The notes under the pieces were generated by a model. That model searched no databases, was not told where the DNA came from, and was given only the letters and a program-made list of their open reading frames with translations. A DNA stretch of 64,000 nt, from positions 558,001 to 622,000 of the forward strand of contig LATX02000180.1 in NCBI GenBank assembly GCA_001466705.2. Reading direction: 5' to 3'. Shown here one piece after another: positions 1-9,651 of this stretch (positions within the stretch are counted from its first letter, which is position 1; the number at the start of each line of letters is the position of its first letter). Origin of the DNA: Moniliophthora roreri (Eukaryota; Basidiomycota; Agaricomycetes; Agaricales; Marasmiaceae). The position numbers and the translations under genes were made by a program.

Positions 1-558
1 CCATAGATACTACTTGCTTGCTGTGGACGCTGTCGGAGTTGGGGACAGGAGCTGAGCCTGAGAAGCTTCCGTCACAGATTATGATACGCGAAAATATAAC
101 ATGACATGCTCACCTCGTGCCGACCTCGTTGCATTTCTGAGCTTTGAGAAAGAAAAATGTAAAAGGATTGCTGAGGTGGAATCATTTGTACGATGCAAGG
201 CAAGCTGTCAAGCAAAGTGTAGTCAGAAAGTTTCTCACGATAGATCACTTTTCGATTCTCCTCTCTCGGCGTTGACTAGTAGTACCACTGGTAGTAACTC
301 TCTCTGAATTTGTTACTTATCGGTGTTGAAATATCTGCAGACCTCTTGCACACCTTCAAGACACAGCCCACGGATGCGCCCATAAAGCTAGTCCGAAGTC
401 TCCACTTAACCCATCATGATGGAAAAAGTTCGACCTGCTAAACTCCCATTCCTTTGATTATGAGCCTCATCAGGCAGGTCATTGCCACCGTGAATCAACA
501 CATATTGGTCGACTCTACAGCACCCGCGTAGCCACCAGGTTAAACCCCTTCTCTCCCC
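1..558. other. left-edge non-coding stretch
   Basis: I see no convincing gene here. One short open frame of 68 codons near position 101 has no recognisable motif. The last part, just before the ATG at 559, is presumably promoter and 5' leader of the pepsin-like gene; no clear TATA box is visible. Confidence 0.4.
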
Positions 559-2634
559 ATGGCACCCAGCCTACGAATCAAGGTCATCTCGTATCTGCTT
601 TTCTTGCCATGCCTGGTGGCTTCTGCGACTTCGAATCGACGTCAAGACCCATCCCTTCCTTCAACTGTCTTCATTCCTCTCAAATTGAACAGCAACCAGC
701 GATATTTAGTGCAGATCCATGTGGTATGTGCTGGTACATTCCGTTCTTTCAGATGTCTGACGATGTACCTCCAAAGTCATCGCAACCTTTCACTTTCGCG
801 CTATCCACGAGCACTGGCTATAGTGTAATTGCAGGAACAGATTGCTTGACATGCAACGTAGGATCGACGTGAGACAATGGCATTCTGCTTCTTTCCTGAC
901 AAGTTGACGAATATGGTGTACAGACTGGACATCTCTCCTACTTCGGCGCTTGGCTTCCAGAATCTTTCAATCTTTGCCGGATTCGCCGATGGTACCATCG
1001 TACAGGAGGACTGTCAACTAGAAAAGAATGACGGGGCGGCTTGGAATTGGACGAACCAAAGACGTACGCTCCAGTTGTGATCTTGTGTTGTTCAAAGATA
1101 CTTACGATTATGCAAGGTAGTCATCGCAGCCAATCAATCAAACCTCTTTTCGCCCCAAGTTTCCGGAATCCTTGGCTTAGGTGATAACGGCCGGTATGCT
1201 CCCCCGGGCATGGACAATTCGGTCAACTACTAATAACATATTCTCTCTGCAGCGATCGTAACTTTGAGGCGACCGTGCTGGGCAACTGGTTATCTAAAAA
1301 TCCTACTCAAGCCAATGTCTCGTACGGCCTGGCCCTGAATGCACCGTTAGAGGCATCAGAGGATGGTGGAGAGTTTCACTGGCTTCGTCCGAATAACGCG
1401 TCGTTTGAAGAACCTGTCGTCTGGAAGCCCCTCATTCCGGCCAATACAAGTACGACGCAATACGACTCGTTCGTGCAGATGGACACCTACAGTTTCGACG
1501 GTGAAGGAGCGAGTATATCAGGACCTTTGGATCTCCTCGCTGTGATCGATCCGTTCACATCCAGCATATTCTTCCCTCAGGATCAGGCCCGGGCAATTTG
1601 TGAGGATTTCATCTTCTTTGCGTTGCCTACCGTTGAATACCCTCCAAGATGGCGCCATCCCTGGATCGTCCCCTCATTTGACACTTTCCACATCGACGGC
1701 ATATAGTGTACCGTGCGACGCGAAAATGAAGCTTACACTTGTGTTCGGAGAGCTGTCTGTTTCCCTGGACGAGCGCAAACTTGTACGTCGGGCGCAAGAC
1801 ACTTGTTATGGGACTATCGAGGAGTGGGCATCTCCGTCAGCCAACGAATACCTACTTGGATCTACTTTCGTATCTAGCATATACCTGTTGGTCCTCTATC
1901 TGTTCACAATAACCATTATATCTAATCTCCCAAACAGCATCTACCAAGGATCAAGTTCATCGAGCTCGTACGGCTTCGCTAATCGGAAGGAGCCAGTTAG
2001 CGAGCTTACATTGCTCGCCATTATCGGGATAGGCATGGGCGTGATTGGTTTTGTGCTGGCTATCATCATCGCAACCTACCTCATCACACGGTCTTACCTA
2101 AAGCGACGTCTTTCGAACAAATCAATAACATATGAACCGTTCGATCTATATCGACACCTCACGAATCCAGACAGCGATCCCTTCATCCCACGACCGTTTC
2201 TACCTTCACCTTCACCTTCACCTTCACCTCCACCTCTACCGGATTGGTGGTCCACATCTCATATCTCCATGCCACCTACCCCATCGCCGAATTCTGCTCC
2301 TGTTCCTAACGCTACTCGACATTCCAAGACGAGTAGCGCCCAATATGCCGCAAGACCGAGACGGCCGAGCGAAGCTTCAGATATCCCGAATTGGGCTCAG
2401 GTTGATGGCCTGAGTTCACCGCTTCCGCAGCAGACAGGTAGCTCGAATGAAGCTAGAGCACTATTCATCCAACTTCACCCCAGCTCTTCCACACATCATG
2501 GAACATCAACATTCTATACTTTGACTTTACCCGTATCGCCGATGACGCTCTCACATTCTCACTCGAATTCGAATTCTCACGAAGATGGGACGTCGCCTCC
2601 TCCGTACTTGGAGAATGAAATCCCACGACATTGA
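559..2634 (+). CDS. membrane-anchored pepsin-like (aspartic peptidase fold) protein, probably non-catalytic
   Basis: The product starts MAPSLRIKVISYLLFLPCLV, a clear signal peptide, and has about six exons. Fold markers of family A1 follow in order: FTFALSTSTGYSVIAG with a C-x2-C pair, FQNLSIFAGFADG, then SGILGLG near 1165-1190. Downstream are AVIDPFTSSIFFP near 1540-1575, a small cysteine-containing C-lobe, and a transmembrane helix near 2010-2090 (AIIGIGMGVIGFVLAIIIAT). A basic, Pro/Ser-rich cytoplasmic tail of about 170 residues ends the protein. An intron at about 1194-1252 has a perfect CTACTAAT branch site; the intron ends between 720 and 905 are uncertain. Where pepsins carry DTG twice, this protein has STSTG and DPF, so both active-site signatures look lost. 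Inference: a cell-surface, receptor-like pseudoenzyme rather than a protease. Confidence 0.65.
2203..2234 (+). repeat. CCTTCA hexanucleotide repeat
   Basis: About five tandem copies of CCTTCA, degrading into CCTCCA. The tract is in frame and encodes a Pro-Ser run in the cytoplasmic tail of the pepsin-like protein. Length variation would change only the tail. Confidence 0.85.
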
Positions 2635-3062
2635 ACATCTTTTATGATATCCATGCTGCTTCACTCTTGGACGATGGACAGTCAATTCTTATACAATGGT
2701 GTAAATGAAACGTTAAATAGGGCTTGTTGGGTGCACAGTAATCAAAATCAACCATCTTGCAATCGTCAGAAGGCCTATCCGGCTTGTAGTAAAGTTGGGT
2801 TTTGGAGGTCTCAGTATCGACATACGAGCACTGAGACGGTCTCAGACTCAAATCACCGAGTTCACCACAATCGAGTGCCATCCTACCTTTGCTCTGAATC
2901 GAATTCTGTTCAATGTATTGAAAGGTCTCAATTCGGGCGTGTGGTGGCAAGCCATCAGAACGGACAATGGGGATTGGCCATGGCCCATGGGCAGTCGAAC
3001 AGACCAGATTTAGAAACAGTAGCCATACTCCGAGTCGCGTAATTCATTTAAAGATTAAAGAG

Positions 3063-3883
3063 ATGGGTCTCCACAAAATGTCTCCCAACCCATCAACTTG
3101 CAACACATCAATGGTGAGTTTCGCTCACCATAGTCCCTTGACACCCCGTCTAATTCATGGACTTTCAGGAGCAGAATCCACTGTTCCTCCCATTCCCCAA
3201 CGCGAAATCCTTTGCTTCGGCTTCGTTCAAAGCTCAGAGTGGCCGTCACATCGACAGCCTTCCCGTTGAGATCCTCACTATGATATTTCTATACGTTCGC
3301 GACAACCCTCCGGAACGCTTCGATTTTTATCGGAACCCGATCGACGATCCTTTGAACCCTATAAACGACGACGCACTTCCATGGACTCTCTGCAAAGTCT
3401 CTCAACGTTGGCGTACGATAGCAGAGAACACCCCTGACCTCTGGAGAATCGCCAACGTTGAGATGACTTGGGATAAGGGGCGCCTGATGGACTCCAAAGC
3501 CGGGAAGACGATATTGCAGCGTATCATCGAGATGATCACAACGTGGTTGGCGAACGCCAAGTACCTTNTTCCTGTTGAAAGAGATGCGAGGCCCCAAACC
3601 AGGGTTCGCATCTTTGGAGACGCTCCGAGTAGTGGCGCATTGTTATCGGGAGAGGCAGTACAATCGGTTTGATTATCGTCTACTGGCCAAATTATTGGAG
3701 GAAACGCGGAATCGAAATGAAGGGAACAGCTTTGGGGTGTCTTTGAGAACAGAGATAGAGGTGGTCGGTGAATTGACACCTGAGTATGTCAATCTGACCG
3801 AGCAGTTACTGACATCTGGATGCCAGATGAAGGAGAAGCCTATGAGACGCTTCCACGAGACTTTGAGGAATTTTTATGTTTAA
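3063..3883 (+). pseudogene. F-box protein, copy 1, interrupted by an assembly gap (single N)
   Basis: The sequence is nearly identical to the intact copy at 6774-8403: same start, same 55-bp first intron, same F-box core (DSLPVEILTMIFLYVRDN). At 3568 a single N replaces what in copy 2 is 810 bases (7279-8088). The flanks read straight on as copy 2, from the NAKYL residues to the LLKEMRGPK region. As assembled, the frame is broken. The natural reading is an unclosed assembly gap of unknown size, so copy 1 may be an intact gene in the organism. The stop at 3881-3883 matches copy 2. Confidence 0.8.
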
Positions 3884-4234
3884 AAACGGACGTCAGAAGT
3901 ATGAAATACATACATAAGCTTGGATGGCTCACCATCAAATGCATTATAATTTATACGCATGGCAATCAGAATCGGAGTCAAGAGGTATCGCAGCGGTATA
4001 ATTGTCCTAAGAATCTATCAGTTTTATGTATCTGATGCAAATAAAACTCCAAGCTCACAGAAAACTGAACATTGGGCTAAATCTGTCGATGGGACTGGAT
4101 GGTCTAGTGGTGGTCTAGGACCAGTGGTCGTGGAGGTGTGTGAGCGACGCGACTCGGAACGCGTTTGTTTGGCGTCTGTGAGTAACAAATAATTCTTCCT
4201 TTCCTCCCTTCCTCGCCACTCGGCTCGCTGGCCC

Positions 4235-4889
4235 ATGTCATCATCAGCAGCCGTTGCAAAATTTCGTCTACATGAACTAAAAGGCCTGCAAGGACACATA
4301 GCGAGGCACGGTCCCCTCCCTCCGCCCAACCCTGACTCCCCACCAACGCAGGGTACATGACTACCAAATCCCTTTTCCCCACCGCAACCCCAAAACCGGT
4401 CGATGGGCACCACCCAAATACTCCCTTCGTCGTCAGGCAGAATTGATCAAAAAGGCTAAAGAGACCAATAGTCTTCATCTCTTGCCACCCGGTCCAAAAT
4501 TGCACAAACCGCAAGTGTTGGCAGAGGTCCTTCTCGCAAAAGATGGAGAAGGGTCGAAGGAGTTGCCGGAAAAGTTGAAGCCTTTGTCATTTGAGGCTGA
4601 CTGGGTTGGTAAATTCACGCCAAAGGAGAAGCCAGAGGTTCCTTTGTACGCACAAAAGAAGAGGATGTTCAAGGGACACAAGTGGGAGAGGACCAAAGAG
4701 CGCCGGGAAGCTCACAAGTCCATGTTATTGCGGGATATGGACAAACGAGTCAGGAGATGGAAAGACGTGAGTCTTATTCTCTTTCTGGTTTTTTGCGGGT
4801 TGAACTGACACGCTTTGTAGTATCACAGGAGGAGAAGACCCGATCCCCCCAAGCCGCCGAAGAGGCTTTCTGGAAAACTACCGTTCTAG
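4235..4889 (+). pseudogene. mitochondrial large-subunit ribosomal protein mL59 (MRPL25 type), copy 1, disrupted
   Basis: The body is clearly mL59: NPKTGRWAPPKYSLRRQAEL, then LLPPGPKLHKP and FKGHKWERTKERR. A phase-0 intron follows (GTGAGT at 4767 to CAG at 4820), then a short last exon beginning YHRRRRPDPPKPPKR with a stop at 4887-4889. The N-terminal frame from ATG 4235 (VAKFRLHELKGLQ) does not join the body. One extra base is needed to explain the shift, most likely in the run CCCTTTTCCCC at 4370-4380. This copy also has an in-frame TGA at 4358-4360 where the right-arm copy has CGA. The family acts in the mitoribosome. Inference: this copy is non-functional unless the frameshift is a sequence error. 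Confidence 0.75.
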
Positions 4890-5360
4890 ATTACATTACG
4901 CATTACTTCTGCAACAGCAATATCACATATATTCGGTTATTCGTCCGTGCTATTGCGTTTGCCCCGTCCTCTCGCGCGCGTACGTTTCTTCGGGGGTCTT
5001 GAGACTGTGAGAAACCAGACCAATGAGGCATACTCCCACCTTTCAATTTCCTCCTCCCTAACCCAAGCAGTTTTGCTTCAAATTCTGCATCTACTCGTTT
5101 CCGACGCCCATTGTTGAATTTTACTCTTCTTCACTTTGACTTTTCCTCCCCGCGCCTTGCCAGCGCCCGACAACACAGTGTCAACGTCATTGAAATTTGT
5201 ATATGGCAGAGCGACTCCAAGGTTTTCTCCGTAACCTCTTCACATCAAAATCAGTAGGGTGAGATCTTTATCTTCGACTGAAAATGTCTGGGCTGACATA
5301 TGGTTCATAGCGCAGCCGACTTGGCCACTCCACTAAGCTATGCAGAGCTCAATCCTGTTT

Positions 5361-5369
5361 GCATATAAA
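5361..5369 (+). promoter_or_regulatory. orphan TATA box copied with the duplication
   Basis: CATATAAAG here matches base for base the TATA region of the secreted-protein gene that starts at 42260 on the minus strand. In this left copy the duplicated block stops about 35 bases further on. The element now points at the 3' side of a truncated MFS gene on the opposite strand. Confidence 0.55.
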
Positions 5370-5409
5370 GGAACGCCTCAGCGAATCCACTCCAGCTCAT
5401 CCGATAATC

Positions 5410-5971
5410 AACGTGTCACTTGTAATTGCGGCGCCACAGATTAGTGACCCTATCTCGAAGGTATTTTATCGAGAAGAATGTGTAAAATTTCCCATAGAGG
5501 AGTTGAATGCCGGCCATCGTGAATAGGTAGGCGGATCCGTGCCAGCCCAGATCGTCCAAGAATTCAAAATGGTCAGTGATTTCTGGCTGTGAAAGACAGT
5601 CAGAGACTAGTTGTGATGTACAAGCATACTCACGATAGCTGTTGCAATGATTCTTCGAACTGAACAAGTCATACATAACATCTACATGTGTTTGGAGATA
5701 AACTTGCGTATTATTCTGGAGAAAAAAGGGTATTTAATGCTCGGATGAGAGGATTTGAAGAATAATTTCGCACCAATGCCATTATGAATACACTAAGGCA
5801 CAGAGCGAGAGTAATGAGAGCGAGTTCCAATCCTTGAGGATATTTTATCGACTCTTCTTCGGGTATTTGCTCTTTGGAAGGTATCACATCTTCACCGGGA
5901 TCGTGGCGTCGTATAGAGACAATGGGTGAAGTAGCATTACAACCGTTGAGTTCCCCCTTAGGCTGAGACAT
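5410..5971 (-). pseudogene. truncated 5' part of a major facilitator (DHA-type) transporter gene
   Basis: Read on the minus strand from ATG 5971, exon 1 encodes a hydrophilic N-terminus and the first transmembrane helix (YPQGLELALITLALCLSVF). After introns comes RIIATAIPEITDHF, then [14 protein letters not shown] and [13 protein letters not shown]. These are the standard start, helix 1, NTIIATAIP-like stretch and helix 2 of fungal multidrug MFS exporters. Homology stops at FFSIK, right where the duplicated segment L1 begins, so helices 3-12 or 3-14 are missing. The duplication breakpoint has evidently cut the gene. Confidence 0.75.
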
Positions 5972-6228
5972 GATGCATTGGGGGTGGCGGGACCGAGTGA
6001 AGTGAAAAACGACACCATCAGCGGAATTGGTCCCTGGCATAAGCCTGAATACGCCGATACGTCGTACCGGGCCATTTGAAAATCCATGGTGAGAAGTAGG
6101 GAAAGGAAAAGTAACGCCATGTGGGAATAGCAGCATATTAACAAGGACAAAGAGCGCGTTGTGTTTACCAATAATACATGTTAGCATTCGGCTTGATTGA
6201 GCAACGAGTACGCAAGGTGTATAGAAAG

Positions 6229-8708
6229 GATGGACTGCAGGGAGCGGGGAGATCATGATGGTAAAGACGTCGTCAACGGGCGCTTTCTCCACTGCGCGAC
6301 TGTACATCTTCTTTGATATCGGTAATAAACCCAGTTCAAGGATTTGGAAACCTCCGCCCGAGGTCGCGGTGGACCTCCTGCTGAGGCCCGATGGATGACA
6401 GTGTGGGTAGTGCTGATGTCCCGCTGAGGTCTGTGGGAGATGTCCCTAGGATGTGTAGGATAAGATCCACATGTCTGCTCATGCAACGGTAGGAGTGGGT
6501 GGACACTGCTGTGATTGGTCGCATTCGAGCTATTTCTCGGTCACGGGACAACGAGTATCGGTGTCTTCAAAGCAAGTTGGGCCCGAGCTTTAACGGTTTT
6601 GCTCTGAGTCGAATTTCAATGTATTGAAAGGTTCCAATTCGGGCCTGAATGTGTGGTGGCAAGCCATCAGAACGGACAATGAGGATTGGCCATGGCCATG
6701 GGCAGTCGAACAGACCAGATTTAGAAACAGTAGCCATACTCCGAGTCGCGTAATTCATTTAAAGATTAAAGAGATGGGTCTCCACAAAATGTCTCCCAAC
6801 CCATCAACTTGCAACACATCAATGGTGAGTTTCGCTCACCATAGTCCCTTGACACCCCGTCTAATTCATGGACTTTCAGGAGCAGAATCCACTGTTCCTC
6901 CCATTCCCCAACGCGAAATCCTTTGCTTCGGCTTCGTTCAAAGCTCAGAGTGGCCGTCACATCGACAGCCTTCCCGTTGAGATCCTCACTATGATATTTC
7001 TATACGTTCGCGACAACCCTCCGGAACGCTTCGATTTTTATCGGAACCCGATCGACGATCCTTTGAACCCTATAAACGACGACGCACTTCCATGGACTCT
7101 CTGCAAAGTCTCTCAACGTTGGCGTACGATAGCAGAGAACACCCCTGACCTCTGGAGAATCGCCAACGTTGAGATGACTTGGGATAAGGGGCGCCTGATG
7201 GACTCCAAAGCCGGGAAGACGATATTGCAGCGTATCATCGAGATGATCACAACGTGGTTGGCGAACGCCAAGTACCTTTCCAGTGACAAAGGTGTTTTGG
7301 AGCTGTCGTACCGTTCGACGAAGTGGGACGTGGAAGATTACGATGTGGCGATCCTGAAGACGATCCTCGAGTATGCGGAATGGATGAAGAGCTTTGGTAT
7401 CTTGGCTGACTTTAAGATGATGCCACACTTGGAGATCCTTGCGGGACGTACCCAGCGTTTGGAAGCTCTAAAGATAGAGACTCTTGGAATGGGGATATAC
7501 AATCGCCTCGACTTGAAGGCTTTCGCCGATGCTCCGCGCCTTCGTTCTGTAGAAGTCGGTCGGGTGACAGAGTTTTGGAGAACTATCCAACTCCCGTGGT
7601 CGCAATTGACAGAGTGTAACGTGGATGAGAGATGGATCACGGATGGTCTTGGAGCTCTCGTAGTCGCAGGGCCGAACATTACGCGAGCAAGAATCACCGC
7701 GCACAAGGACACCAACTATAACAATACCGAACTCGCGGCATTTGATAGTTTTGGCATGGTTATTGTCCCGAAGCTGCGCTCTTTAGAGTATGCAGGAGGG
7801 GGCGAGCCCAATGGCTTCCATTACAGATGTGCTCTCACAAAGATGATCCTACCCAGCTTGGAAGAGCTGATTCTGCGACAGAGGAAAAAGTTTGTCTACG
7901 GCTACGCGGAGGACATGATTGAGAGATCTGGTGCAAGGCTAACACGCTTGGAGTTGTATCATACATACCGCAATAAGCTTGAGGATGTTAAGGCGCTCAT
8001 CACCTATGCAATGCCCTCACTGAAGACACTTGTGGTGGATATCAACAGTGACGCACTCGGACAGCCAAATGCGGACAATATTCTCCTTTTCCTGTTGAAA
8101 GAGATGCGAGGCCCCAAACCAGGGTTCGCATCTTTGGAGACGCTCCGAGTAGTGGCGCATTGTTATCGGGAGAGGCAGTACAATCGGTTTGATTATCGTC
8201 TACTGGCCAAATTATTGGAGGAAACGCGGAATCGAAATGAAGGGAACAGCTTTGGGGTGTCTTTGAGAACAGAGATAGAGGTGGTCGGTGAATTGACACC
8301 TGAGTATGTCAATCTGACCGAGCAGTTACTGACATCTGGATGCCAGATGAAGGAGAAGCCTATGAGACGCTTCCACGAGACTTTGAGGAATTTTTATGTT
8401 TAAAAACGGACGTCAGAAGTATGAAATACATACATAAGCTTGGATGGCTCACCATCAAATGCATTATAATTTATACGCATGGCAATCAGAATCGGAGTCA
8501 AGAGGTATCGCAGCGGTATAATTGTCCTAAGAATCTATCAGTTTTATGTATCTGACGCAAATAAAACTCCAAGCTCACAGAAAACTGAACATTGGGCTAA
8601 ATCTGTCGATGGGACTGGATGGTCTAGTGGTGGTTTAGGACCAGTGGTCGTGGAGATGTGTGAGCGACGCGACTCGGAACACGTTGAGTACAAACAATTC
8701 TTCCTTTC
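6229..8708. repeat. segmental duplication, left arm unit L2 (leader element + F-box 2)
   Basis: From 6229 to about 6640 the stretch matches the inverted sequence at about 45600-46036, at visibly lower identity than the F-box part. From about 6600 it carries the F-box unit shared with L1 and the right arm. It stops around 8708, within the mL59 leader, so mL59 is absent from this unit. The 6229-6640 leader holds no recognisable gene. Confidence 0.75.
6774..8403 (+). CDS. F-box protein, copy 2 (intact)
   Basis: Spliced product of about 524 residues: exon 1 6774-6824 (17 codons), a 55-bp GTGAGT...CAG intron, exon 2 6880-8403. The F-box lies near residues 40-100: DSLPVEILTMIFLYVRDN, then an acidic loop, then PWTLCKVSQRWRTIAENTP. 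This is the layout of the very large basidiomycete F-box family. The rest has irregular leucine-rich segments (LEALKIETLGMG, LRSLEYAGG, LEELILRQ, LTRLELYHTY, LKTLVVDIN), consistent with an LRR-like target-binding domain. Such proteins are usually substrate receptors of SCF ubiquitin ligases; the target is unknown. It is almost identical to copy 1 and about 95% identical by eye to copy 3 at 43823-45452. The upstream ATG at 6774 is chosen because its splice gives an open, conserved start in all three copies. Confidence 0.85.
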
Positions 8709-8719
8709 ATCCGATCATG

Positions 8720-8980
8720 ATGGTAGGAGACACGTGTGCACCCTTGTCAATGGGCGCTTACACTTGATAAGATTGAAAATAAGCGACCCATCTCGTCCAT
8801 TAATGCTCCTTCTCTTCCACCCTCAGGTCACCTCGAACCATGCATATTGACGTCTGAACTTTCTCTCTTTAGTCTGCTTGGTGTCGGCCATTGGTCAGCC
8901 AGCTTGTCAGGTCACAGAACTCGTCACTCGCACCTTGGCCACTAGCTTGCAAGGTGGTGTCGGCCCACAAATTTCACGTG
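8720..8980 (+). repeat. degraded partial copy of the beta-xylosidase upstream locus
   Basis: Sequence from about 8745 to 8935 aligns with 13390-13570 (shared stretches around CACCCTCAGGTCAC, CATATTGACG and GGTCAGCCAGCTTGTC). It then continues with about 30 bases almost identical to 14728-14757, inside the GH3 gene (TTGCAAGGTGGTGTCGGCC). It therefore looks like a copy of the 13.4-14.8 kb region with an internal deletion. It has no intact reading frame. Confidence 0.55.
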
Positions 8981-8992
8981 CTGATATTCGTC

Positions 8993-9285
8993 AAGACTAG
9001 ATATTCGTAGGGTTGAATACGGGGGTATCAAATATCCGTTTGAAGAAACCTTCCAAGTCCTTTCCCTTCAACTAAGGAACATTACCTCGCGAGTAAGATT
9101 GGGGATCAGCAGCCTGATAAATCTTGGACACCCTCGAGTTGCGTAGATCCGGTCTTGAGAGAGCCACAGAGTGAGGGGGTCGTGGTTAACCGTATCATCT
9201 CTGGCAGACTGGAGAAAGGGCGGTTGATGGAAAGGGTGTAGAGCATGCGCGTGGAAAGATTGAGGGTTGGGTTAGTTTCATCATG
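8993..9285 (-). pseudogene. TENA/THI-4 family gene, 5' fragment with indels
   Basis: On the minus strand this matches the first 290 bases of the intact TENA gene at 47002-47758. It runs from just before its ATG (ATGAAACTAACCCAAC) to the CCTACGAATAT region, with several small insertions and deletions that break the frame within 30 codons. The 3' two thirds of the gene are absent. As in the right arm, it lies just beyond the 3' end of the uncharacterised gene, so the pair was duplicated together. Confidence 0.75.
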
Positions 9286-9327
9286 GATGCGATGTAAGAG
9301 CTGGTATCATCTCCCACCCTGTTGCTG

Positions 9328-9555
9328 GCTGCTGACCAAATACCACCTTCTCCACATAACCTGGAATAATATTCTGAGTATCCAGTGCATAGGAAAAGAT
9401 AGTACACTCACCTTCGGTGGGAAAAAGTATGAAACCTCTTCTAAACTAAAAAAGTGTACCGCCAATGGGTGCACCGAAAGCGACAGCTACACCTGCTGCA
9501 CGGGCCGTGCTCAAAATTTCACGCGTTTGGCTAGGATTGAGAGGTGAATAACGCG
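9328..9555 (-). pseudogene. CLC-type chloride channel gene fragment
   Basis: The minus strand encodes the CLC signature [20 protein letters not shown], then GGTLF. After one extra T in a T-run comes SLEEVSYFFPPK, an intron starting GTGAGT, and a second piece beginning VMWRRW. CLC channels and exchangers carry the motif [27 protein letters not shown]. Only some 60-80 codons are present and the frame is shifted. It sits as an insert in the stretch separating the uncharacterised gene from the TENA fragment; the right arm lacks it. Confidence 0.75.
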
Positions 9556-9651
9556 TTTTGAATGACGCCCCTGAGAGTTCTGTCTATAAATTTGGGTTTG
9601 CACAACCGGTACGATAGCGGGATACAAATCAAGTATATATACTGCAATGCA

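Larger units (their letters stand above)
2885..5405. repeat. segmental duplication, left arm unit L1 (F-box 1 + mL59 + orphan promoter)
   Basis: The stretch repeats in inverted orientation at about 42310-45600. Both hold F-box upstream sequence, the F-box gene, the mL59 gene and a core promoter. Its F-box part is also repeated directly at 6600-8708. L1 ends abruptly near 5395, just after a TATA-containing segment that in the right arm drives the secreted-protein gene at 42260. Boundaries were set by eye where alignable sequence stops. Confidence 0.8.

Noticed and set aside
3569..3883. Copy 1 of the F-box gene as a separate short gene
   Set aside because: The sequence equals the 3' end of copy 2 and begins at the N; it is the far side of an assembly gap, not a gene with its own start.
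4235..4500. A 40-base intron starting GTCTACATG to restore the mL59 frame
   Set aside because: It would delete the well-formed KFRLHELKGLQ N-terminus and uses an atypical donor and a GAG acceptor context; kept only as a possibility in the entry.
6229..6640. The leader element as an LTR or solo LTR
   Set aside because: I see no TG...CA ends, no target-site duplication and no polyadenylation signals; it is only known as a shared flank of two F-box copies.
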